Assembly (NCBI GenBank): GCA_946626395.1
Contig: CAMOUF010000191.1
Coordinates: forward strand, 1-22,053
Source of the DNA: an uncultured Clostridia bacterium
Lineage (GTDB): Bacteria; Bacillota; Clostridia; Christensenellales; Aristaeellaceae
Reading direction: 5' to 3'
DNA length: 22,053 nucleotides
Part shown: one piece after another, positions 1 through 6,904 of the stretch
Position numbering within the stretch: position 1 is the stretch's first letter
Layout: each line of letters begins with the position of its first letter
Position numbers and translations under genes: made by a program
Notes under the pieces: generated by a model
Seen by the model: only the letters and a program-made list of their open reading frames with translations
Told to the model about the DNA's origin: nothing
The model's database searches: none

Positions 1-1391
1 AATTTCCCATCCGCCTGGCCACCACCGGCGTGCTGATCGTGATGGATGTGCATACCGGCAATATCCTGGCCCTAGCCCAGTATCCCAACTATGATCTGAA
101 CGCCATGGTCCAGGGCGGCGAGCCCGCTTTGGAAATCGTGCAGGACGAGCGGGGCCTGCTGATGAATTACGCCATCCAGACCCGCGCTGAGCCAGGCTCC
201 ATTTTCAAAATGTGCACCGGACTGGCAGGCCTGACCAATAAGGAAATCACCCCTGAAACCCTGATCAGCGACGAAGGCCGCTTCACCAACTATACCGCCA
301 ACTGGGCCGATGCTCCCAAGTGCTGGACCAGCAGCCCCGAAGAACATGCCAACCAGAATATATCTCTGGCCCTGACCCACTCCTGCAACTATTTTTTCTA
401 TACCGTGGCCTCCCGGCTGTTTGACCATCATCCCGGCCAGGAGCTGCTGTATAAGTACGCCGCCCAAATGGGCCTGACCAGCAAAACGGGCATTGACCTG
501 CCCGGCGAGCTGCGGCCCATCGTGGGGAACCAAACCAACCTCTACGACCCCACCGTGTCCCTGGAGGAACAGATGACCTCCACCCCCATCCTGGTGGCAG
601 CCTCCCTGAAAAAGCACATCAATAACTTTGCCGCCAGCTATGGCATCACCTATGACGAAGCCCGCCTGAACCGCTGCATCAAGCAGCTGATGGACATGGC
701 CATCAAGGAAGCCCAGGACGACTGGGTGGTGAAGGCCCGGCCCATTTTCATGCAGGAATTGGGCATGACCCGCACCATGGTGATGCAGGCCGCCCTGATG
801 ACCGACATGTGGAACTACCTGAACACCATTAAATGGGGCGGTGGCCAGGAAATTCAGATGGGCGTGGGCCAGTCCATTACCCTTTTGACGCCCATTTCCG
901 TGGTGCGCTATGCCGGGGCCCTGAGCAGTTCTCTGACGGTGTGGAACCCCAACATCGTGGATTCCATCATTTCCCCGGAGGGCGAAATCCTCTCCCAGCG
1001 CCACGCCACTGTGTTCAATAAGCTGGACAGCGCGGGCCCATACCTGGAATACATCCTGGAAGGGCTGAAGGGCGTGGTGGACGAAGCCGGTACCGCCGTG
1101 CGCCAGTTCCGCGATTGGAAATACAAGGCTGAAGAAGTGATGGTGGGAAAGACGGGAACCTCCCAGATGACCATTGGCAAGGTGAGGATCGACCTGGAAA
1201 ACAATGGCTGGTTCATTTCCCTCTGCCCCAAGGAGGACCCGGAAATCTGCGTTGTGTCCTTTATCCCCAACGGCTTCTCCGGCAGCTACACCGTGCGCGC
1301 CAATCGTGACTTCATCGGCTATTACCTGGATGAAAAGGCTAAGAAGGACATTACCATTCCCCTTCCCGGCGGCAATCAGCTGGCGCCCTGA
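1..1391 (+). CDS. mrdA: Penicillin-binding protein 2-type transpeptidase, 5' end cut by window
   Basis: Class B penicillin-binding protein: a membrane-anchored D,D-transpeptidase that cross-links peptidoglycan during cell elongation. The frame is open from base 3 with no stop upstream, so the N-terminal membrane anchor and dimerisation domain lie outside the window. The GTG at 30 is not the real start. Counting from that GTG, the three active-site motifs are present and in order: S57-IF-K60 (catalytic Ser, codon at 198), S118-C-N120 and K374-T-G376. The opening VMDVHTGNILALAQYPNYD is typical of the family. Between the TGIDLPGE segment (153-160) and the MGVGQSITLLTP segment (277-288) lies a long, mainly helical stretch of about 100 residues, longer than in E. 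coli PBP2. Downstream minD and rodA support an elongasome role. The PBP2 call over other class B PBPs rests on this context. Confidence 0.9.
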   Translation, partial: FPIRLATTGVLIVMDVHTGNILALAQYPNYDLNAMVQGGEPALEIVQDERGLLMNYAIQTRAEPGSIFKMCTGLAGLTNKEITPETLISDEGRFTNYTANWADAPKCWTSSPEEHANQNISLALTHSCNYFFYTVASRLFDHHPGQELLYKYAAQMGLTSKTGIDLPGELRPIVGNQTNLYDPTVSLEEQMTSTPILVAASLKKHINNFAASYGITYDEARLNRCIKQLMDMAIKEAQDDWVVKARPIFMQELGMTRTMVMQAALMTDMWNYLNTIKWGGGQEIQMGVGQSITLLTPISVVRYAGALSSSLTVWNPNIVDSIISPEGEILSQRHATVFNKLDSAGPYLEYILEGLKGVVDEAGTAVRQFRDWKYKAEEVMVGKTGTSQMTIGKVRIDLENNGWFISLCPKEDPEICVVSFIPNGFSGSYTVRANRDFIGYYLDEKAKKDITIPLPGGNQLAP

Positions 1392-1416
1392 TCGCTGTCC
1401 GATGCCAGAAATGATT

Positions 1417-1523
1417 GTTCCAAGTTCTAAGTTCCAAGTTCTAAGCTGGTTTAGTTGAACTAAAATCAACCTGTAAAGCTGAGTGACTATTTTGCTTAGA
1501 ACTTAGAACTTGGAATTTAGAAC
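1417..1523. repeat. Imperfect 30-bp inverted repeat built of 7-bp units
   Basis: The left arm (1417-1446) is four heptamers, GTTCCAA, GTTCTAA, GTTCCAA, GTTCTAA, followed by GC. The right arm (1494-1523), read on the other strand, is GTTCTAA, ATTCCAA, GTTCTAA, GTTCTAA and GC. The arms match at 26 of 30 positions. The 47-base spacer holds a smaller inverted repeat (TTTAGTT-G-AACTAAA, about 1450-1464). As RNA it would fold into one long cruciform-like hairpin. It fills the gap between the PBP gene and minD and encodes nothing I recognise. There is no T-tract directly after it, so a terminator role is unlikely. It could be a MITE-like or extragenic palindromic element. Confidence 0.8.
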
Positions 1524-1606
1524 TGAAATACTGACGATAATCGTTCTGTAAGCGATCCTGAAGGACAGGACGCATACAGATAACACTGATGCCAGGGGGT
1601 GAAACC

Positions 1607-2401
1607 ATGGGCAGAATTTTTTCCATCATGTCCGGCAAAGGCGGCGTGGGGAAGAGCACGCTTTCCGCGGCGCTGGCGGAATTCTACGCCCGCAGCGGCA
1701 AAAAGGTGGCGCTGCTGGACGCCGACGTGGGCCAGCGCTGTGCGGATTTGATGTTCAATATGCAGGATACAATCATTTATGATCTGGGCGACCTGGTGGA
1801 AAAAAACTGCGAATTGCAGGACGCGCTGATGCCCCACCCCGAACTGCCCAATCTTCTTCTGCTGGCCGCGCCGCAGATCATGTCCGTGTCCGATGTGAAG
1901 CACAAGGCTATGGACAGGATCATCACCCAGCTGGCGGAAGAGACGGATATTCTGCTGCTGGACGCTCCCGCCGGAATCGGCAAGGGCCTGAAAAATCTGC
2001 TGGGCGCTACGGCGGAACCGGTGGTGGTGGTCACGCCGGACGATGTGTCCATCCGGGATGCGGAAAGGCTGTCCAGCCTGCTTTCCCAGAATGAGGAGCC
2101 CCATCCTTCCGTGGTGTTTAATCGTGTGCGGCCCATGTGGGTACGCCGGGGGCTGATTCCGCCGCCGGAGCAGCTGGCCCTTTCCCTGGATATGCCGCTG
2201 ATGGGCGTGATTCCGGAGAGCGAAAAGATCTATAAAGCGCTGCTGCGCCATGAAACCGCCCTCAAGTGCGGAGACGGTAAGGTGGTGAAGGCCATCGAGG
2301 TAACCGCCGCCCGGCTCCTGGGGGCCGACGCGCCGATTCCATCGTATATGCCCAGCGCTGTGCTTCAGTTTTTTGCCAGAGGAGGCGAGACTTCAACATG
2401 A
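1607..2401 (+). CDS. minD: MinD-family septum-site ATPase
   Basis: ParA/MinD-type ATPase that binds the membrane as an ATP dimer and positions division-site or elongation factors. From ATG 1607 (264 aa) it has the deviant Walker A KGGVGKST (11-18), the LLDADVG switch I region (37-42), the Walker B-like LLLDAPAGIG (116-125), and the VVVVTPDDVSIRDAERL segment (139-155) typical of MinD rather than plasmid ParA. An in-frame ATG at 1589 is possible, but the ATG at 1607 has a well-placed AGGGGGTG ahead of it and starts the protein at the usual MinD N-terminus. Oddities: the usual Glu after PAGI is Gly, and the C-terminus (SAVLQFFARGG...) is a weak amphipathic helix poor in Lys. No minC or minE is adjacent. 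Its stop overlaps the rodA start (ATGA). Confidence 0.88.
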   Translation: MGRIFSIMSGKGGVGKSTLSAALAEFYARSGKKVALLDADVGQRCADLMFNMQDTIIYDLGDLVEKNCELQDALMPHPELPNLLLLAAPQIMSVSDVKHKAMDRIITQLAEETDILLLDAPAGIGKGLKNLLGATAEPVVVVTPDDVSIRDAERLSSLLSQNEEPHPSVVFNRVRPMWVRRGLIPPPEQLALSLDMPLMGVIPESEKIYKALLRHETALKCGDGKVVKAIEVTAARLLGADAPIPSYMPSAVLQFFARGGETST

Positions 2402-3594
2402 TGATGGAGGAAACCCGGGGCAACCGGGAGGGCAGGTTTGACTGGCCGCTGGTGATCGCCGTGTACGCGATTTCGCTGTTTGGCCTATTGTGCATCGCCA
2501 TGGCCCGTTATGTGCCCGCGGAAACGGAGGGCCTGCCGCTGCTGAATAAAATCCTGGGCAACCGCTCCAGCATGTGGCAGTCCATTTTCCTGCTGGTGTC
2601 CCCTGCGATCATTGGCGTGATCGTCGCCATTCCCACGGAAATCATCCGCGCCAGGACCCGGCTGGTGTACTACGGCGTGCTGGGGCTGCTAATGGTAACG
2701 CTGGTGCTGGGCCAGGTGAGCAACGGCCTGAGGGGCTGGCTGCGTTCCGATATTCTGGGCCGGTCCATTCAGGTCAGCGAATTTTCCAAGCTGTCTATTC
2801 TGCTGATGCTGGCCCGGCAGCTGGCGCGGTCAGAAAAACCCATGAGCAAATTCAAGGATTTTGTGCGGATCATGATGATCGTGGGTTTGCCCGCCGTCAC
2901 CGTGCTTGCCCAGGGAGAAACGGGCACCGTTATCGTCATCGCCTTTATGTTCATGATCATGATATATTTTGCCGGGGTGGATTTCCGAATCATTTTGATG
3001 TTTGTGGTGCTGGGCGTGATCGGCATCGGCGCTATCGTGGCTTATGGCATGCTGTCTGAAACCACCGACTACCGTATCCTGCGCCTGCTGGCCTTCATGG
3101 ACCCGCAGAAGTATGAGCAGTCCGGCGGTTATCAGATCATCATGTCCCAGCGGGCCATCGGCGCGGGGCGGCTCACCGGCCAGGGCACTTTCCTGCCCGG
3201 CTCCTGGACCACCCTGGGCTATGTGCCGGAAAGCTCCACCGACGCGATCTTCACCGTGGTGGGCGAATGCTTCGGCTTTGTGGGCTGCGCGGGGCTGCTG
3301 GTGGCTTACCTGTTTATCGTGCTGCGTATGACCTGGATCGCCCGGTTCACTCAGGATAAATTCTGCCAGCTGGTGATCATCGGCGTGGTTTCCATGCTGC
3401 TGTTCCACGTGTTCCAGAACGTGGCCATGTGCATGGGCATCATGCCCATTACCGGTATCCCGCTGCCGTTCATGAGCTATGGCGGCTCCAACTTCATTTC
3501 CAATATCGCCGCCGTAGCCCTGGTGCTCAATATTGCCCGCAGCGGCAATACCACCGCCATCAACACCGTGCCCCTGCCCAAGATGAACTTCTAA
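2398..3594 (+). CDS. rodA: SEDS peptidoglycan glycosyltransferase RodA
   Basis: Polytopic membrane glycosyltransferase that polymerises lipid II with its cognate class B PBP. The 398-aa protein shows about ten hydrophobic segments and SEDS motifs: IQVSEFSKL (124-132, usually IQPSE), ETGT (174-177), AIGAGRLTGQGT (253-264), VPESSTDAIF (276-285) with the catalytic-position Asp282, and the C-terminal IPLPFMSYGGSN (354-365). It starts inside minD (ATGA overlap) with AGGAGG at 2380-2385. ATGs at 2398 and 2401 are both possible starts. Translational coupling with minD and the nearby PBP2-type gene favour RodA over FtsW, although sequence alone does not separate the two cleanly. Confidence 0.9.
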   Translation: MMMEETRGNREGRFDWPLVIAVYAISLFGLLCIAMARYVPAETEGLPLLNKILGNRSSMWQSIFLLVSPAIIGVIVAIPTEIIRARTRLVYYGVLGLLMVTLVLGQVSNGLRGWLRSDILGRSIQVSEFSKLSILLMLARQLARSEKPMSKFKDFVRIMMIVGLPAVTVLAQGETGTVIVIAFMFMIMIYFAGVDFRIILMFVVLGVIGIGAIVAYGMLSETTDYRILRLLAFMDPQKYEQSGGYQIIMSQRAIGAGRLTGQGTFLPGSWTTLGYVPESSTDAIFTVVGECFGFVGCAGLLVAYLFIVLRMTWIARFTQDKFCQLVIIGVVSMLLFHVFQNVAMCMGIMPITGIPLPFMSYGGSNFISNIAAVALVLNIARSGNTTAINTVPLPKMNF

Positions 3595-3616
3595 AAGCAT
3601 GCGGAACTGCCTTGCC

Positions 3617-3656
3617 GGATAGTCACCAAGTTACGAGGATAGTCACCAAGTTACGA
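3617..3656. repeat. Perfect tandem duplication of a 20-bp unit
   Basis: Bases 3617-3636 and 3637-3656 are identical 20-bp copies (starting GGATAGTCACC, ending AGTTACGA), directly abutting, just after the rodA stop. No function is evident. It could be a replication-slippage duplication or part of the repeat element that follows. Confidence 0.9.
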
Positions 3657-3669
3657 GTTATAAAAATTA

Positions 3670-3722
3670 TTGCGCGAAGCGCAAACTATGAACTCCTCAT
3701 ACCTAACTCCTCACTTCTAACT
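3670..3722. repeat. GCGC hairpin plus degenerate heptamer array
   Basis: A perfect 6-bp hairpin (TTGCGC-GAA-GCGCAA, 3670-3684) adjoins a series of 7-bp units. On the minus strand, in order from 3722 down to 3681, they are AGTTAGA, AGTGAGG, AGTTAGG, TATGAGG, AGTTCAT, AGTTTGC. The 7-bp period resembles that of the element at 1417-1523, although the unit sequence differs. It looks like a dispersed intergenic repeat. Confidence 0.65.
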
Positions 3723-3723
3723 G

Positions 3724-3775
3724 AAAAAAGCCGCCGCGGCCCGCTGCTGATTCGCAGCGCCGCGACGGCTTTTTT
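3724..3775. terminator. Bidirectional rho-independent terminator between rodA and copA
   Basis: A long GC-rich stem (AAAAAGCCGCCGCGGC against GCCGCGACGGCTTTTT, one mismatch) with an inner CGCTGC/GCAGCG hairpin. It is flanked by A6 on one side and T6 on the other, so it can end both the rightward rodA transcript and the leftward copper operon. Confidence 0.92.
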
Positions 3776-3779
3776 CCGC

Positions 3780-3983
3780 TTATCCCACCACTACGTAGCC
3801 AGCGTCGGTGACGGCTTTCTTGAGCACGTCATCGGCAACAGCCTTAGTCATGGTCACCACGGCAGTACCGGTTTCATGGCTCACCTGGGCGCTTTCCACG
3901 CCATCGATGGCTTCCAGGGCCTTCTGCACCCGGCCGGAGCAATGCATGCACATCATGCCTTCGATTTTCAGGGTCTTTTCCAT
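3780..3983 (-). CDS. copZ: CopZ-like copper chaperone, internal start within the copA frame
   Basis: The last 67 residues of the copA frame form a stand-alone CopZ: MEKTLKIEGMMCMHC, with Cys12 and Cys15 of the CxxC-type copper site, and a full beta-alpha-beta ferredoxin-like length. Its ATG (3981-3983 on the plus strand) has an excellent ribosome binding site, AAGGAG (complement 3993-3998), nine bases upstream. That is unnecessary for an internal domain. It can therefore be translated separately to hand Cu(I) to CopA and CsoR. Whether it also exists as a fusion depends on the A7 tract at 4010-4016. I regard an originally separate copZ gene as the best reading. Confidence 0.75.
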   Translation of the reverse strand: MEKTLKIEGMMCMHCSGRVQKALEAIDGVESAQVSHETGTAVVTMTKAVADDVLKKAVTDAGYVVVG

Positions 3984-6281
3984 GTTCTTTTTCTCCTTTT
4001 TCGCTTTCATTTTTTTATCCCGTTTCGTGCTGTACAGATCAAAGAAATTGAGCCGCAGCGCGTTGGATACCACACAGAAGCTGGATAGGCTCATGGCCGC
4101 CGCGCCAAACATGGGGGTCAGCGTCCAGCCAAAGAGCGAGATAAACGCCCCCGCCGCCAGGGGAATGCCGATAGAATTATAGAAGAATGCCCAGAACAGG
4201 TTTTCGTGGATATTGCGCAGGGTGGCCCGGCTCAGGCGGATGGCGGCGGGCACGTCCGTCAGGCGGCTGTTCATCAGCACCACGTCCGCTGCGTCGATGG
4301 CGATGTCCGTGCCCGCGCCGATGGCGATGCCCAGGTCGGCTCTTGTCAGGGCGGGGGCGTCGTTGATGCCGTCGCCCACCATGATGACCTTGCCCTTCTT
4401 TTTCAGCTCCCGGATCACCTGCTCCTTGCCCTCCGGCAGCACCCCGGCAATCACCCGATCCACGCCGGCGGCCTTGCCGATGGCGTTTGCGGTGCGCTGG
4501 TTATCCCCTGTGAGCATGACCGCCTGAATGCCCATCCCTTGGAGCTGACGGATGGCTTCGGCGCTGTCCTCTTTTAAAGTGTCCGCCACGGCAATAATGC
4601 CCAGCAGCTTTCCATTCCGGGAAAAGAACAGCGGCGTTTTGCCTTCGTCGGACAATCGTTCCGCCTGATGGATCATGGATTGGGGCATGTCGGCTTGGCC
4701 GTGCATGAAAGACAAACTTCCCCCAGTCAGCTTATCACCGTTCAGCACAGCCGTCAAGCCGTTGCCGGGCAAAGCGGAAAAATCCTTTACGTCCAGGGCC
4801 GGGATATTTCTTTCCCTTCCTGTCTCCACAATGGCCTTCGCCAGGGGATGCTCGCTTTTTTGTTCCAGTGCAAAGGCAGCGGAAAGCAGTTCTTCTTCCG
4901 AAATCCCCTCTCCCGGGATCGTGTCCGTTACTTTAGGCGCGCCCTGGGTGATGGTGCCGGTTTTATCCAAAGCCACGATCTGGGCTTTCCCGGCTTCCTC
5001 CAGGGAGACGGCGGTTTTAAACAGGATGCCGTGCCTGGCACCCAGACCGTTGCCCACCATGATGGCTACCGGGGTGGCCAGCCCTAAGGCGCAGGGACAG
5101 GAAATGACCAGCACCGAAATGCCCCGGGCCAAAGCGTAGCTGAATTCCTTGCCCACGGCCAGCCAGATCAGAAACGTGATCAGGGCGATGGAAATGACCA
5201 CCGGCACAAACACGCCGCTCACCTTGTCGGCGATCTTGGCGATAGGGGCTTTGGTGGCGGCCGCGTCGCTGACCATTTTGATGATCTGGGACAGGGTGGT
5301 ATCCTGGCCCACCCGGGTGGCCCGGCATTGCAGATAGCCGGATTGGTTCACCGTGGCGGCGGACACCTTGTCTCCCGGCACTTTGTCCACGGGAATACTT
5401 TCCCCGGAAAGAGCGGATTCATTCACCGCGCTTTCCCCGCTGACCACAACGCCGTCCACGGGAATGTTTTCCCCGGGCCGCACGGCAAAGAGATCACCAA
5501 TGCGCACCTGGTCAATGGGAACGGTCGTTTCCTGGCCATTCCGGATCAGCGTTGCGGTCTGAGGGGCCAGCTTCATCAGGCTCTTTAAAGCGTCGGTGGT
5601 TTTGCCCTTGGAACGGGCCTCCAGCATTTTTCCCACGGTGATCAGGGTCAGGATCATAGCGGCGGATTCAAAATAGAATTCCATCATATACCCCATGACC
5701 GCTTCCTGATGGCCGTCCGCCGCGGCTCGGGTCATGGCGAAAAGCACGTAGAGGCTCCAGACAAAGCTGGCCGCCGAGCCCAAGGCCACCAGCGTGTCCA
5801 TATTGGGGGCTTTGTGGATAAGGGATTTGAAGCCGCTGATAAAGAATTTCTGGTTGATGATCATCACCAGCGCCGCCAGCACCATTTCCGCAAGGCCCAT
5901 GGCAATATGGTTGCCTTCAAAAAAAGCGGGCAGGGGCCAATGCCACATCATATGCCCCATGGAAATATACATAAGCGGCAAAAGCAGGCAGAGGGACATA
6001 ATCAGCCGCCGCTTGAGCCTTGGCGTTTCCCGATCCTCCAACGCCTTTTCGTCCATGGAAACGGAAGCGTTTTGAGCGGATGCCTCCTTGCTGGCGGCGC
6101 CGTAGCCCGCTTCCTCCACGGCCTTGATAATGTCTTTGTCCGATGCCGTGCCCTCCACGCCCATGGAATTGGTGAGCAGGCTCACCGTGCAGCTTTCCAC
6201 CCCTGGCACCTGGCTGACCGCTTTTTCCACCCGGGCGCTGCAAGCTGCGCAGCTCATGCCGGTTACGGTGTATTGTTTCAT
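3780..6281 (-). CDS. copA: Copper-exporting P1B-type ATPase with C-terminal CopZ domain
   Basis: Membrane ATPase that exports Cu(I). Motifs in the 833-aa reading frame: N-terminal metal-binding domain GMSCAAC (Cys11, Cys14); actuator SGES (292-295); ion-binding CPC (395-397) in the transmembrane region; phosphorylation Asp439 in DKTGT; HP (478-479); TGDN (591-594); GDGINDAPAL (636-645); and the Cu(I)-type YN (701-702) and MSLSS (730-734). These support copper/silver specificity. The end is unusual. After the normal CopA C-terminus (NALRLNFFD) and a Lys-rich linker (753-766) comes a complete second heavy-metal-associated domain with GMMCMHC. The linker contains an A7 run, and with six A the frame would stop at TGA after residue 757. 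copA lies 13 bp downstream of csoR. Confidence 0.96.
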   Translation of the reverse strand: MKQYTVTGMSCAACSARVEKAVSQVPGVESCTVSLLTNSMGVEGTASDKDIIKAVEEAGYGAASKEASAQNASVSMDEKALEDRETPRLKRRLIMSLCLLLPLMYISMGHMMWHWPLPAFFEGNHIAMGLAEMVLAALVMIINQKFFISGFKSLIHKAPNMDTLVALGSAASFVWSLYVLFAMTRAAADGHQEAVMGYMMEFYFESAAMILTLITVGKMLEARSKGKTTDALKSLMKLAPQTATLIRNGQETTVPIDQVRIGDLFAVRPGENIPVDGVVVSGESAVNESALSGESIPVDKVPGDKVSAATVNQSGYLQCRATRVGQDTTLSQIIKMVSDAAATKAPIAKIADKVSGVFVPVVISIALITFLIWLAVGKEFSYALARGISVLVISCPCALGLATPVAIMVGNGLGARHGILFKTAVSLEEAGKAQIVALDKTGTITQGAPKVTDTIPGEGISEEELLSAAFALEQKSEHPLAKAIVETGRERNIPALDVKDFSALPGNGLTAVLNGDKLTGGSLSFMHGQADMPQSMIHQAERLSDEGKTPLFFSRNGKLLGIIAVADTLKEDSAEAIRQLQGMGIQAVMLTGDNQRTANAIGKAAGVDRVIAGVLPEGKEQVIRELKKKGKVIMVGDGINDAPALTRADLGIAIGAGTDIAIDAADVVLMNSRLTDVPAAIRLSRATLRNIHENLFWAFFYNSIGIPLAAGAFISLFGWTLTPMFGAAAMSLSSFCVVSNALRLNFFDLYSTKRDKKMKAKKEKKNMEKTLKIEGMMCMHCSGRVQKALEAIDGVESAQVSHETGTAVVTMTKAVADDVLKKAVTDAGYVVVG

Positions 6282-6294
6282 AGCTCGTCCCTTC

Positions 6295-6639
6295 TTACTT
6301 GATTAATTTTTGCAATGTGACCATCAACTCGTCGATCGTATCCTCCCTGCCGGCCAGAATATCCCGCTTGACGCAGGTGCGGATATGGTTTTCCAGCAGC
6401 TCCCGGTTAAAGGCGCTGAGGGCCGCGTTCACCGCCGCCACCTGCACCAGGATGTCCGTGCAGTAGGCGTTTTTTTCCACCATGCCCCGGATGCCCCGCA
6501 CCTGGCCTTCGATGCGGCTGAGCCGGTGGATCAGGTTTTTATATTCTTCTTCACTGCGCACCTTGGTTTTATGGCCGTGGGCAAGGCGCTCCTCTTCCTC
6601 CTCTGCCGGACAGCAGCAGCCTTTTTCCTGTTCGCTCAT
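6295..6639 (-). CDS. csoR: Copper-sensing transcriptional repressor CsoR
   Basis: All-helical DUF156 repressor that releases DNA on Cu(I) binding. The 114-aa protein carries the Cys-His-Cys metal site: Cys60 (NAYCTDIL), His85 and Cys89 (ENHIRTC). It also has the family core RLSRIEGQVRGIRGM (39-53). The N-terminus has an extra CCC (8-10) and an acidic run that could bind metal. It is the first gene of the operon, followed after 13 bp by copA, and controls itself through two operator boxes upstream. The start has AAGGA ten bases before the ATG. The conserved C-H-C points to copper rather than nickel (RcnR) or formaldehyde (FrmR). Confidence 0.95.
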   Translation of the reverse strand: MSEQEKGCCCPAEEEEERLAHGHKTKVRSEEEYKNLIHRLSRIEGQVRGIRGMVEKNAYCTDILVQVAAVNAALSAFNRELLENHIRTCVKRDILAGREDTIDELMVTLQKLIK

Positions 6640-6663
6640 TTTTTACCGGTCCTTCCAATCAAA

Positions 6664-6680
6664 ATACCCACAGGGGGTAT
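6664..6680. promoter_or_regulatory. CsoR operator box 1
   Basis: ATACCC-ACAGG-GGGTAT, a palindrome with perfect 6-bp arms, matches the known CsoR pattern (ATACCCC..GGGTAT). It covers the predicted transcription start of csoR, just downstream of the -10. Confidence 0.88.
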
Positions 6681-6684
6681 TCTG

Positions 6685-6713
6685 ATTATATACCCCTCCA
6701 GGGTATTTTTCAA
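6685..6713 (-). promoter_or_regulatory. csoR-copA promoter
   Basis: On the minus strand the -35 is TTGAAA (6708-6713), followed by a 17-bp spacer and a perfect -10 TATAAT (6685-6690). One CsoR box lies in the spacer and the other just downstream of the -10. Confidence 0.88.
6690..6706. promoter_or_regulatory. CsoR operator box 2
   Basis: ATACCC-CTCCA-GGGTAT has the same perfect arms as box 1, centred 26 bp away. It occupies the spacer between -35 and -10 (sharing one base with the -10), so bound CsoR would block RNA polymerase. Confidence 0.88.
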
Positions 6714-6747
6714 GGTTTTTTTTGTTTGTACGGGAATTGTTTTTTTC

Positions 6748-6776
6748 TTGCGTAATCCTTTGCCCCATGATACAAT
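6748..6776 (+). promoter_or_regulatory. folT promoter
   Basis: TTGCGT (6748-6753), 17-bp spacer and TACAAT (6771-6776), preceded by an extended -10 TG (6768-6769). It lies about 18 bp before the riboswitch and diverges from the csoR promoter. Confidence 0.65.
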
Positions 6777-6793
6777 AGCGGCGTGATTCGTAA

Positions 6794-6894
6794 GCAGAGT
6801 AGTGGCAGACGCGTCAAGTGTCCATGAACGGGGAGTTGTCATGGGACGAAGCCGGAAAAAAACCCGGCGCGGTGGCTGTCACGCATCCCGCTGC
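6794..6894 (+). ncRNA. Tetrahydrofolate (THF) riboswitch
   Basis: Matches the folT-type THF riboswitch consensus in sequence and fold. P1 is GCAG (6794-6797) with CTGC (6891-6894), followed by the AGTAG junction. P2 is TGGCAG (6803-6808) with CTGTCA (6876-6881), followed by the conserved GCGTCAAGTG. P3 is TCCATGA with TCATGGGA. Then come CGAAGC, a short GCCGG/CCGGC hairpin and the GCGCGGTG strand. The P3 loop GGGA (6831-6834) can pair with TCCC (6886-6889) as the known pseudoknot. It sits directly upstream of an ECF folate transporter gene, its usual partner. Confidence 0.93.
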
Positions 6895-6904
6895 ACGGTT
6901 CGGC

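Noticed and set aside
72..1469. Long minus-strand open frame opposite the PBP gene
   Set aside because: The His/Gly-rich translation has no known motifs, while the plus strand has all three PBP active-site motifs. It is an antisense shadow of GC-rich codons.
1417..1523. CRISPR-like array
   Set aside because: The repeats are 7 bp, contiguous and without spacers, and no cas gene is present.
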